Positions 45,201 through 53,800 of a DNA stretch of 64,000 bases are shown here, in pieces. This DNA is from Pseudomonas orientalis. Lineage in GTDB: Bacteria > Pseudomonadota > Gammaproteobacteria > Pseudomonadales > Pseudomonadaceae. The position numbers were made by a program, and so were the translations under genes. The notes below the pieces were generated by a model. That model saw nothing but the letters and a program-made list of their open reading frames with translations, searched no databases and was not told the origin of the DNA. The stretch spans positions 1,176,501-1,240,500 of the forward strand of contig NZ_CP018049.1 in NCBI RefSeq assembly GCF_002934065.1, written 5' to 3'. Position 1 is the first letter of the stretch, and every line of letters begins with the position of its first letter.

Positions 45201-45446
45201 TAATGTTTTTCCGGCCTCTTGAGTAAGGTCTGCCAGTGCCAATGCCTCAAACAAACTGCGTGACCTCGCCAGCAAGATTTTGTTGGCGTTGATCAGGGTA
45301 GTGTTGATTTTTTCCAGCGCAAGCAGTTCAGGTGGTAATACGGCAGGCTCCTGGGTTTGAGTACGCAGTGCCGGGTCGATTTCAAGCAGGTGGGTAAGTG
45401 TTTCTTGAAGCGGCGGTGATGCTGCTGGTGGGTTCGACGTGCTCAT
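39228..45446 (-). CDS. Giant toxin with duplicated Tiki/EreA-like domain and C-terminal repeats, about 2072 aa
   Basis: Predicted large toxin. ATG 45446 (MSTSNPPAASPPLQET), with GAGGG upstream, is preferred over a frame open to 45644. The N-terminal half has dermonecrotic-toxin-like motifs (VLLFTPSRGLEAFDSL; VLLYTPNAPDGISFREA) and a hydrophobic region near residues 1008-1060. Two related domains follow. Copy 1 (about 1285-1470) has GASN and LVDHVR. Copy 2 (about 1605-1780) has the intact GESH (Glu1616, His1618) and GDTH (Asp1754, His1756) motifs of the TraB/EreA/ChaN/Tiki superfamily, to which the C2 domain of Pasteurella multocida toxin has been related. Residues 1836-2072 are three 81-82-residue repeats. 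Activity is unknown. Confidence 0.8.
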   Translation of the reverse strand: MSTSNPPAASPPLQETLTHLLEIDPALRTQTQEPAVLPPELLALEKINTTLINANKILLARSRSLFEALALADLTQEAGKTLLAQLKTDLNKHLQGLDEASTVDNQGRKSYLIQTAGLAALEQQAKLDMRDYLLAPAEQRMVEDCSRSPDYRPGMYSLNFSYQDNTVEFAGAFVLTRKSSPVVDNLTSGKDVGQVLLFTPSRGLEAFDSLAQLDQRLKATLALPAGQEEFCQHLPVRYQALDVDDIWPLQLLPIDDEPLFEHTCNAIIDKRSQDIDWALSLVENPLHEATLLQSALDNAVKAALPDLSSRLAFRRQQLLERSVYNSLPHWYRNAAATDQQTLSRFMQDYNQARATYIELLGPVASPQALANFQLTEYLDEALEIHDLDPHHLNITTRRNVTNVGTYEQTRNLVQLSYDGLHTGDELPGSDFLANTTLAYAGAALQGDHAIVNAQSLLDLLREPGLQPRLDFAALQKKMQADTEFNKAARDLFDHRLVLLAFIARLRGDLSQADHSLFDTLRAGTNPRLCARTVLLHGAQLKDLWLLREEDADGQIRRLLLCTPDSPRERQFLVFATERECQTHIIGWADDKTRHKGRTMSDYLLEQCPLRFRPKMGTFLAGLGFRPDAKEHEEVTFGPVCSHTVCLDAMVVHSQSAAQDDYEYSTPLWYRSAKPQDRTRLTRLAEDAAGALRVYNAMPDSEANFITFNAYLHDKAKLSLNSLLGRTQNDVDPDSVYISAPWPLLGGMPKPITYTRLYRDGYTDNVGFIDPKFSTSATFSGPVGVDLSRLTPQNVSRSVTGVWIGQRYTDEVRAKLQSASSPGYARRRDATLAITQLQMKYAALDCCLRGHIARVDLTWLERAIDSLGDTAAATRSTYPVHRLMLDGDWVMGNYLFSHADNPVLLYTPNAPDGISFREAKLFNYWLKKVDGVSGYLQGRVPVQSQVRIGMFLKTARDGLPATIDRTTPSPARYDRTTSDTTLIDLRNDLYNMVLQRKIDDVIATTVNRTEMIMGILWTCVELVTAIATIPFPVLSLGLGGLLAFKDAMLAISAYQQGDMAGALRHYIGYLANVGGAVLFDFRPALKGPFNTLSIRPVTKAIQQTTLINDIDPGIAAGMQPVMFKGKPFWIKSTPDSLGRHLLFHHDPVTGQMQSTARLVNKNTDGHWIRSGVAAGGRRKTYTVLQEEVDQPLARYEIASEQGKYFRTALNPEYVRNVVNYPDDVIAQGVREGAHFDLKPLRESYPNQVKHLTEDAQALYASPPARADRTGLPVLAPDSSPSTVLATLFPLKKRLIIGASNTSVASKQLLIENLPALAAQGLKRLHIENLPADIFRTKLKIINGETKGNLAHALKQVEDHLARVDAALGWDADAPFTFRKLMLEAHRHKVAIDGVDASSSYHMEHVLELSEKERFIPRNSQLRNFYSHQALAQNDPDDGWIALVDHVRIGSTDEVPGLADLQNVIALRVDDAIPGQAVGILPDTSSAALSRGDYKLTMATTAQTLPKAGPSRTVQVPPSPSHYNEFDLPASFKPDLDEMVHRHQSFDTHYGPAAGDPYHPARQAFEQTRNRLDEAAKKAFTAYTPLPRPDFADLARATSEEAFIRQLYKKIRGLVIGESHLDTYSKQFLIKYMKLLKKEGVETLYLEHLFTDLHQAELELFYRTSKMPKNLKRYLRAQDAGHMHSYTGPDTYTNVVKAANKAGIRVRALDCTASYYVKGMNTNNPRTNLFNYFANEVIKADQLAQGPHKWVALMGDTHCDTYLGVPGIAQLQDGVSLRIRDVPPTQALPLQRGGWEFAEGQIGSPGTKAMRSDFKLHAGIAGKRAPSPKTAPNRAWLRNVDDFLIEQPSSTEANVVFRTILGGQASAPIKIDDLGKFFVEDFPLLKDKRFTTLEQVSQALKDDAYMTPVSATTLPSARLRTIGDALIERPTILDTWLVHHSNSGEVVRTLIEQDASNQFFIKRWNLDNRRFRTVEHLIEALKREVHLSFVTPTASPRTRLVSAGQFVVEQRASPPQATVIHRSGDMNIYSTVVETNAEGQFSIDRWPQLQNKRYPTLDDLIDALLKDVGLTAAS

Positions 45447-45517
45447 TGGCAATGCCCTCATGCTGATGGATGAACCTTCAGCATGGGGTGGGGGCGGGTT
45501 GTGTCGGCGGTAACTAT

Positions 45518-45541
45518 TCAGGGTACGGGTCAGGGTACGGG
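45518..45541. repeat. 12-base tandem direct repeat
   Basis: TCAGGGTACGGG occurs twice in succession in the 210-base gap between two toxin genes. The gap otherwise holds no feature I can support, although the frame of the 2072-aa toxin stays open through most of it. Confidence 0.5.
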
Positions 45542-45656
45542 TCAAGCACACACGTTCAGACGGAGTCTGGGCGCAAGGACCTGCCGCTGAAAGGTCGATA
45601 GCGGCTGTTTGCGCCTGTTTAGAGGGACCTGCTCGCTTGTGCAATGGGAGTGAGGG

Positions 45657-48600
45657 TTAAACCCCGGCGGCAACCATGGCCTTGCGAGTCAGGCGGCGGC
45701 CCAGCTCCTGTTCATCGTAGAAACTCTTGAGAAACAGGCTCAAGTACAGCTCTTCTGTCATAGGCTCGCCGGTCAGGACGTGTTCATGGGGGACATTCAG
45801 CGTGTCTGCCAGATCGAGCAGACGCTGCCGCAGTTGGGCTGTGGTGGCGGAATTCCTGCGCTGCGCCGACAGTTGTTCATTGGCCGCCCAGGCGTTTTGA
45901 GCCAGGCGCAAATCGTCGATGGTTTCACTGACTAGTTCATGCTGGCATTTGATTGTCCGGTATTCGTCGGGATGCATATTGAGCAAGTAGTCGCTCCAGA
46001 AGTACTGCTCAAGCATTTGGTTCACCAGCCCATCACCTTGCTCCTCCTCAATGACTTTGTCGTAGGCGTCGACCAGTTTTCTGGCTTCGACGTTGCTGGC
46101 ATCGCGATAGAGCATGTGATCCGCCAGCCAAGGCAGATCCAGGCGGCTCTTCAGGCTTGTCTGATAGGCGCTGTACACCTCGACTTCATCCACTGTGCCC
46201 GCCACGCCGTTGGTGACATCGGTGGTCAGCCGCAAGGGCGGGCCTTCACTGCCATCTTCATTGCGCGTGGGGGTATTGAGACGGCTCTGGATATCGCGCT
46301 GTGCGATTCGATTGACCTTGTCCAGCCGTGCCTTTTGTTTGGCCAGCCGCACCAATGCATGGGTGCGAGCTTCAACGGTGGGCTTGCGCCAAGCCTCCAG
46401 CTTCATGGCTTCGATACCCATGGCGTTGAACAGTTGGGCGCCCGCATCGGCGCAGTTGGTCGGCGTGGCGCTCAGGTTGAATAGCGCGGTGCGGGTTGGC
46501 TCGTCACTGTCGGCGGCCCTCAGCAGGCGTAGCACATTGGTACGCAATTGGCTCAGGTTCAGGTTGTAGCGCATCAGATCGTCCGGGTCGTGGACGATGT
46601 CAGGGGCCGGGAGCTGCTGGCTTTTGATGACCTCGAAAAAGCCCTGGGAGCCGTGCTCTCGTTCAAGGTCGTCCCAAATCTCCTGCCACCCCTGGCGTTG
46701 TTCGGGGGGCAGGTGCTCAAGCCAGAACTGACTGTCCAGTTCACCGCGTGGGGGGTAGGTGCGATAGGGGTCCAGGCCAGCTGCGCGGCGGTAGCGGACC
46801 AGCCGGTCCTCGGCGTCGCTCGCCAGTTTGTTGGTGTCCAGGCGGGCTCGTGTCACCAGTTCGGCGTGCGCCGAACCGGGTTCGACAATCGGTACTTGGG
46901 TGATCCGTGTATTCAACAGGTTCAGGTTGAGGTCGGGCGAGCGCGGCAGTTCGAACAGCCCTATGGGCCAATCGCGAATGAGCGTGTTATTGAGCGCCAG
47001 TATGCGCAGTTCCGGCATCCGGCTGATGTCCGGTGGTGTGACCAGGTGTTCGTTGTGCGAGAGGATCAACACCTTCAGATGGTTCAATTGCCTGAGGTGC
47101 TCCAGGTCCCGCGCACGCCATCGAATCGGATTTTCGGCCAGGCCCAGGTGGGTGAGGCGACGCATGCCGGTGACGGCCTGGGGGAGAGTGTTCAGGCGTT
47201 TACCGGTGATATCCAGAAGGCGCAGGTTGGGGAAGTTATTCAGGAAGGGGCTGTCGGCATCCGTGAAGTCAGTGCCTGCCAGGTTGAGGTTGGTGATGTG
47301 CTCCAGCCGGGTATCGAGGGGGGGAAAGCTCTGCAAGAAGCCATAGATGGTTTCTCCGCGCAGGTCCAGTTCGCCACCCACTCGACGCTCACCGAAGTCC
47401 GTTTCATGACCCTTGGCCGATTGCTCCCAGCTCTGCTGTATGAGCGCGCTCACGCGTTTCCTGAACAACTGCTCCGGGAGTGCCGGGCGGCGTCTCTGGG
47501 TGCCGGCGGCGGGGCGTTCTTGCCAGTCTTTGAGAGACTTGCACAGGGTTTTCTTTTGGGTTTCAAGCTCGATCAACAGGTGTTGCCCTTCGGTCGAGCG
47601 CAGCGATTGGGCGTAGGCCGTCACGTCGTCTTCGGTCAGCGTCGGATACAGGGCCTTGAGCCGCTCCTCAACGCCGGCAAGACCCAGCCTGTGGCGCAGG
47701 GCGCTGAACCGAGGCTTTTGCAGCAGGTGCTGGATAGCAGGGGAGGCGACGTCAAGGGTTGGCGGTTCGGCCAACACCGTGCGGCGCTCGGCGGGCGGTT
47801 GCAGGGTACGTGTCAGCCATTGGCGCAGCGCTTCGCTGTCGCCTGGCGCGAAGCCCAGGGTGTTACGCGGTATGGCTTGAAGCACGGCTTCATACAGATC
47901 CAAAGCGGTATCGGCGCTGGCGCCATGGAGCACGTATCGTCCTGGCGCTGTGCGTATCAGCAACGTATCGGTGGTCGCGTCGTCCGGGCCGACGCGGCAA
48001 CGCAATTGCCCGCTGGGCTGTTGCTCGCGGATGCTCAGGCGCAGGTCGCCGAAGGCGTCACTGTGGATTCTCAACGCGTTGAGCAGCAGCCGTTCGGTAT
48101 CGGGTGTGGGCGCGTTGTCCGGGTAGAAACCTTCGTAGGCGTGGGTGGTTCGCGTTTCAAACTGCAACTCCCTGGCCTGGTGTTTGAGGCGCAGGGGCAC
48201 GCGTTGTTCTTTGCTCATCAACTGCACTTCAGCCGGGCGGGCCTGGGCCACTATCGCCCCGGCCAGGCTGTCGGGCAGCTCGGGAAACTGCCGTTGCAGC
48301 AGTAACCCGTGAGTGCTGTTGGATTGGCGTTTGAAACTGTACAGGTGCTCGAAGATGTCGTCTTTACGCGAGGTCACGTAACGGCTCAGGTGTTCACGCA
48401 GGGTGTGTACTCGGGTGTTGTTGTCGGCGGGCAAAGGTTCGCCGAGCAACCCGGCGAGTTCGGTTTCATTCAGAAAGTCCACCACTCGCTGGGCCAATCG
48501 GCCGGCCAGCAGGTCCTCACGGCTGAGGGTCAATGTTGCGTCCGGCGTTGCCTGCATCGCGCCATGTTGGATCGACTCGCCGCTCAAGTCCGACGCTTCG

Positions 48601-50735
48601 AATACGGCGAGCGCTTTACCGCTGGGCCAGCCGTCCATCCGCGTGACCATGTCGGCCGCCCAGTAGGCCGCTTCACCGTTGTCGGCGGCAGGATCGCTGA
48701 GGGTCTCGATGTGCTGCCGCAGTTCAAGGCGACCCAAGGTGTCGGCCAGCAACGGCGGCGGTGGTTGGTTTTCAGTGTAGGTATGGCGCAGCGTGTCAGG
48801 TTCGATACCACTGATCGCGCGCAACTGCTGCAGGTGTGCTTCTGGCCAGGTGGCGGTGGTCGGGCTCAGGCGCTGGAACAGTTGTGAGTCGCTCCAGGCC
48901 CGGGGATCTTCGCCCTCCAGCACCACGGCGCCGTGACCGTTGAGCCGCACTTCAGGGCGATAAGCCTCGGCGCGTTGTGGGTGGATGATCCGGTGCGGGT
49001 CGGTGTCGGCGGCCTGGCTGACTTCGTAGTGTTTGTTTTCCAGGCGCAGGATTTTTTTGCCGGCGTGGGAGTGAAACCCATGGGCATCGGGTTTTGAACC
49101 GGGGGCCAGGGTTACGGTTTTTTGTTCATAAGGGCGTAAGTCCGCATGCCATAAACGGGTTTTGCCGTCAGCCAGCGTCACAGGCTTCAAACCTTCGACA
49201 AAGGTGGAGAGCTTGAGGTGGGCCAGTTGCCCGGCGGCGCCGAAGGCGATCAGTTGCACCACGCTCTCCGTCACCCCCGCCACATGTTCAATGGCCTCCA
49301 GGCCCTGGCCTTCAGCCCAATCCAACAACCCTTCGAACACCTCGTCGGCGAGTTGGTAAGCGGTATAGGCCAACATCAATTCGCCCAAAAACGGTACGAA
49401 GGGGGTCACCACTAACAGCGCCGCGTTGAGAATGTCCGAGAGGATTTTTTCCAGATTGTCCCACCAGACCCAACGTGCCATGCGATCGGCGTAGGCGGTG
49501 GAGATGGCCAGCTCACGGGCATCGTTGAGGATTTTATTGAGGCTTTGCTGATACAAATGCTCCCACAGTGGTGTGTGTACACGCGTCACGCTGAACTGCA
49601 GGTTGGGGGTGTCGATTGGCGTTTTGCGCCAGCTCGGCCGTGGATCGCCGGGCGTGTGCCGATACCATTTCACCTGGCTCAAACGCGCGCCCAACTGGTT
49701 GAAAAAATGCCCCTGGTACTGATGCTCGACAAACCGGCTGAAGAATTGCTGATAGTCGGGCTGGCGCAGTTGCCCCGTCAGCGCCTGCATGAACGCTACC
49801 GTCGAGGCATAGCGCTTGAGTGGGTGCTGCGGGTCATCCGGGATATAGACGATCACGGGTGATGCCTGGCGATTGGCTTCCAGGTCGGCGGCAATCAGTA
49901 CCACGCCGGTCAAGGTCGCGTCCATCAGGCTCAGGTCATGGCAGTGGGCGGCCTGGCCGTCGAGCATCAGGTTTTTCTGGCCCCTGACCAAGCCTGTGAT
50001 CAACGCATGATCCAACGCCAGGATATCGCCCTTGATCAACGCCATGCGTGCTGCCACCGTGAGGGCGGCCTGCTGGTTGAGTACCACCCGGGCGCGCAGT
50101 ACGCCTTCGACCACTGGGGCGGTGCGGCCGAGATAGTTCTCAAGGTGCTGTTGGTACCGGGCGCCGATGTCCAGGTCGCGAACCAGCGTTTTGAACTGCT
50201 GGATCGACAGCCGGGCTTTCAGCGGGACGACGTCGAAATGGCCCAAGGCGTCGGGCTGGGTGATGAATTGCGAATCGGCGGTAAACGCCTCGCTGTCGGC
50301 AAAGTTGTGCAGTGCCGCGTCCAGCAGCGACACCGTGCGGCTTTGCACACCAGCGCCAAAATCCCCGACCCACCATGCCCGCTTGACCGGGGCATAGAGC
50401 CGCAGGTAGGTGCTGCGGACATCAATATCGAGGTTGTATTGCTGTTTCAGCGCAGCTTTCAACAACGGCTCGGCAAAGCCTTTGAGGTCGGTGACCGGGG
50501 CGAGTTTCTGGTCGACAAGGGTTTGGGTTTGCCAATGTTCGGCAATCGCAGTTTTCAATAATTGATGCTGGTGGGGCGAGGCACTTTTATACCAGGGCGC
50601 AATGGTTTTGCGGCTGGACTTCAAGGCGCTGACACGTGATGCCGACAGCGTAGTGATCCAGTCGGGCAAGGCTTTGCGAATGACTTCGTAGTGCTGGCCT
50701 TTATCTTCGTGTGTCGAGGGGGCAATGGTGCTCAT
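45657..50735 (-). CDS. Giant LRR-NEL toxin-like protein (E3 ubiquitin ligase), 1692 aa
   Basis: Paralogue of the 1726-aa protein, same domain order. The N-terminal dermonecrotic-toxin-like region (SRTVSLLDAALHNFADSEAF; VIVYIPDDPQHPLKRYAS) is followed by a hydrophobic segment near 430-480 (ALLVVTPFVPFLGELMLAYTAYQL), leucine-rich repeats at about 1135-1295 (LRLLDITGKRLNTLPQAV) and a C-terminal NEL domain with CADAG, Cys1428 and Asp1430. The hydrophobic segment is nearly identical in the two paralogues, while the first 100 residues and the LRR surface differ. This suggests conserved membrane entry and divergent substrate choice. The gene is transcribed divergently from the 1545-aa toxin, with 134 bases between starts. 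Confidence 0.85.
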   Translation of the reverse strand: MSTIAPSTHEDKGQHYEVIRKALPDWITTLSASRVSALKSSRKTIAPWYKSASPHQHQLLKTAIAEHWQTQTLVDQKLAPVTDLKGFAEPLLKAALKQQYNLDIDVRSTYLRLYAPVKRAWWVGDFGAGVQSRTVSLLDAALHNFADSEAFTADSQFITQPDALGHFDVVPLKARLSIQQFKTLVRDLDIGARYQQHLENYLGRTAPVVEGVLRARVVLNQQAALTVAARMALIKGDILALDHALITGLVRGQKNLMLDGQAAHCHDLSLMDATLTGVVLIAADLEANRQASPVIVYIPDDPQHPLKRYASTVAFMQALTGQLRQPDYQQFFSRFVEHQYQGHFFNQLGARLSQVKWYRHTPGDPRPSWRKTPIDTPNLQFSVTRVHTPLWEHLYQQSLNKILNDARELAISTAYADRMARWVWWDNLEKILSDILNAALLVVTPFVPFLGELMLAYTAYQLADEVFEGLLDWAEGQGLEAIEHVAGVTESVVQLIAFGAAGQLAHLKLSTFVEGLKPVTLADGKTRLWHADLRPYEQKTVTLAPGSKPDAHGFHSHAGKKILRLENKHYEVSQAADTDPHRIIHPQRAEAYRPEVRLNGHGAVVLEGEDPRAWSDSQLFQRLSPTTATWPEAHLQQLRAISGIEPDTLRHTYTENQPPPPLLADTLGRLELRQHIETLSDPAADNGEAAYWAADMVTRMDGWPSGKALAVFEASDLSGESIQHGAMQATPDATLTLSREDLLAGRLAQRVVDFLNETELAGLLGEPLPADNNTRVHTLREHLSRYVTSRKDDIFEHLYSFKRQSNSTHGLLLQRQFPELPDSLAGAIVAQARPAEVQLMSKEQRVPLRLKHQARELQFETRTTHAYEGFYPDNAPTPDTERLLLNALRIHSDAFGDLRLSIREQQPSGQLRCRVGPDDATTDTLLIRTAPGRYVLHGASADTALDLYEAVLQAIPRNTLGFAPGDSEALRQWLTRTLQPPAERRTVLAEPPTLDVASPAIQHLLQKPRFSALRHRLGLAGVEERLKALYPTLTEDDVTAYAQSLRSTEGQHLLIELETQKKTLCKSLKDWQERPAAGTQRRRPALPEQLFRKRVSALIQQSWEQSAKGHETDFGERRVGGELDLRGETIYGFLQSFPPLDTRLEHITNLNLAGTDFTDADSPFLNNFPNLRLLDITGKRLNTLPQAVTGMRRLTHLGLAENPIRWRARDLEHLRQLNHLKVLILSHNEHLVTPPDISRMPELRILALNNTLIRDWPIGLFELPRSPDLNLNLLNTRITQVPIVEPGSAHAELVTRARLDTNKLASDAEDRLVRYRRAAGLDPYRTYPPRGELDSQFWLEHLPPEQRQGWQEIWDDLEREHGSQGFFEVIKSQQLPAPDIVHDPDDLMRYNLNLSQLRTNVLRLLRAADSDEPTRTALFNLSATPTNCADAGAQLFNAMGIEAMKLEAWRKPTVEARTHALVRLAKQKARLDKVNRIAQRDIQSRLNTPTRNEDGSEGPPLRLTTDVTNGVAGTVDEVEVYSAYQTSLKSRLDLPWLADHMLYRDASNVEARKLVDAYDKVIEEEQGDGLVNQMLEQYFWSDYLLNMHPDEYRTIKCQHELVSETIDDLRLAQNAWAANEQLSAQRRNSATTAQLRQRLLDLADTLNVPHEHVLTGEPMTEELYLSLFLKSFYDEQELGRRLTRKAMVAAGV

Positions 50736-50869
50736 GGCTTGTTTTCTGAAGTGGGTCGGGCCCTCAGACTAGATTCGCGCAGGGGAGCGTCTGGCAGTAA
50801 CTGTCTATCGACATTGGGTGTCGGGCAGTCTGTAGCGTCGATGGCTCTATCACACCGAGAAACCCTGTC

Positions 50870-53800
50870 ATGCCCTCGACCCAGCCTCGCCCCGCTTCCC
50901 TGCGCCAAACCCATATTGACCAAATCGAGACCCTGTTTCGCGATCCACCGTCATTGCTCACCGTGGCGCAAGAGGCTGCCCAAGCCTATCTGGACCAGCA
51001 TTTTGCGACGCAACAGTGGATGGCCGGCCTGATCCACATCGCCACACCCACCGCTGGCAGCACCGCTGCATTGCCGTCCTGCACTTACCAGCCTTTGCCC
51101 GAATTACTGGTGCAACGCCTGGCCAGTGCCAGGCCGACATTGCTGGTCGAGCAGTATCAGGTCGTGGTCCGGCGGGTTCGCGAGGTGTTTGCGCCGAGTG
51201 GGCCGACCCTGGCTGAGCTGGAGAAATTGATCAATGAGTGCGGCGCCGTGCTGCTGAAGTCTTTTTCCAATCGTTTACAAACATGGTGGCGTGAGCTTCT
51301 TACGAAAAACAGGAGCCGTTGGGGGGATCTGTCCGACCACCTGCTGGCGTTGCTCTACGACTCACCGAAACCCCCTGGCATGGACGAAAAACGTTTCACT
51401 GCGCTGTTCCCCAAGACCTTGTTACGCCCGGTGCGGCCGACCGCTTCATGGAGCCTGCATGGCGGCCCGTTGCGGATGCAGACCGTGCACCTGCAAGGGG
51501 CCGATCAAACGCAGATGTTGCCGCTGCTGGTCCTCAACCATGCTTCGACTACCTTGCTGTTCAGCCCTGCGAGCGGTATGCACGTGCTCAACAGACTGGA
51601 CGACATCGGCGCTTTGTTGCCGGCTTACACCAGCCCGGTGCTGACGGGGGCGGCTGACCAGTGGTTCGTCGTGGAGGCTCAAGGCGACCCGTTCGATGCC
51701 TTGGCGTCGAGTTACCTGGCACGCCAACTGCTGGAGATCGATAGCATCCCGCGCACGGTGCGGCGTACGCCGCAGGCGTGCCAAGCGTTGCTCGATTACA
51801 TCGTTGATCCCAGGCGTTGGTTTATCTGTGAACTGAGCGCGCCCCAGCAGCGTTTGCGCCAGGCCATGCCAGGGTGGCTGAGCCAGGCTAGCCCTGGGGA
51901 CAGCATTGCCTACGCCCAGTTGTTGCAGCAGTGGGTGTTGGCCCGGCATGAAAGCGGGGCTGCGCATTTTCTTGAGGGTATCGAGTCGATTACCCAGTAC
52001 GCCGACCGCCAGTTACAGCAGTGCCTGAGGAGGCAACCGGGTGCGAAGAACCTTGAGCCGGGTGACGTTTCGCTGACCTTTGATCGAGTGGTCGCGGCAG
52101 CCGTGCCGGTGCCTGGCGGGTTCATTGCCGGGGAGGTGGACCCTGTCACGCTGACGATGACCGAGCTGGCCCTGGAGAACCTCGCCGGCTTCCCGCACAC
52201 CGCCAAGCGCATCACGCTCAACGACGCAGAGGCACCGACCTGGCTGACGTACGACCTGATCAAGTGCTGTGTGGACGAGGCGGATGTGGGACAAACCTAT
52301 CCTGCCCTGCTGAAAAAAACACTGATCGACGACACGGCTGGGGCCGCCCGCCGCCGGCAGCAGTTCAGCCGGCAACTGCGAGTGCAACTGCCGATGTTGG
52401 CCCTGGAATCGAAGATCAAAGGCGAGCACGGTGTGACGTGGAGCGGTTTTCAGCGGGTACTCGCGGCCTTGCAGGCGAGTGTCGCCGAACGCAAGGCCAA
52501 TGGGCAGGCGGTCGCGCTGTGGCCGTTGGCGTTCAAGGCTTCGGTGCAGGCCGCAGCGGATGTGGTCGCCAACATGTTCATTATCGGGCCGCAACAGGGG
52601 CAACTCGGCCCGCACCTGTTGTACCGGCCACTATTCAGCCCGATGCTGCTGGAATATGAATCGCTGGAGGCTCTGTTTACGGCGATCAAGACCCCAGGTG
52701 CCCTGCAGGACAATGTGTTGACCTGGCTTGCGCCTGCGCGTCAGGCGATCTATGCCAACAATGGTTTTAATGAGCCGCATATTCGCCGCTTTCTACCGGG
52801 CGATGAGTTCAGCGTGTATGAGGCGCCGGCACCGGCACAGCTGAGCAAACAGGTGGTCACCACCGACCCGGCGGAGCAGGTGTTCAACGCCACGACCCAG
52901 GCACTGATAGCCCTGGCGGACCGCCAGTCGGTGTCGAACGCCGAGCGGCGTTGGGCCAACTTGAAGCAGGCTGGTTGGCTGTTGTTGGGGACTGTGCTGC
53001 CATTACTCAACGGGCCGTTGATGCTGGGGGGCTGGCTGGCTCAGTTGGTTGACAGCGCGCAGCGCGATGTCCGAGGGCTGCAGAGTGACGACGGGCAAAC
53101 GAGGAGTGCAGCCCTCACCGACCTGCTGGTGAACCTGATGGCGATTGTGGCGCATCAGGCCACGCCCCAGGATGCCCAACAGCATTTGGCGCTGGAGCAC
53201 CCGGTGTTTGCACCTTTGGCGCGTGTCGAACCCGTGCAACGGGCTGTGCCGCTCAAGCCTGTTCCCCCGCCGGCGACGTTCTACACGCCCACCCGCTGGG
53301 CCAATGCCCGCGACGTGCTGACCCCGCAACAGCGGGCGTTGATCCAGCCGTTGCGCCTGAAGACCTTCCCCACGCCCTGGCCGGTTGCCCTGGCCAACGC
53401 CGAGCCCAGTGGTGCTGCCCAGGGCTTGTTGCGTGATACCACCCATGTGCCGCCGCAATGGCAGGCGTTGGTTCGCGGGGCGCTGTACCGGGTGCAAATC
53501 AATCAAGGCGTGGTGCGGGTGGTCAGCGCTGATGGCGCCACCCTTGGGCCTTGGCTCAGGCCTCTGGGCCAGGGACGGTGGGACTTTGACTTGAGACTGC
53601 GGTTTCCGGGCGGTAATCCCGACGAGGTGATTGCGCATGACCCGCAAGCGCAGCAGGCTGCCCACTCAGCGCTTGAGGCCGAATATGCAAAAACGCAGGC
53701 GGACCGCACCCGGGCGGACACCGCGATGCACCTGGCACACACGTTGGCGACCCGGCCCGCCGGGCAAATCACTGACCCGCAACGTACCCAGGCGTGGGAG

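Noticed and set aside
46548..48305. A 585-codon frame antisense to the 1692-aa toxin
   Set aside because: No domain, no ribosome-binding site, and it covers the LRR-coding region of the true gene.
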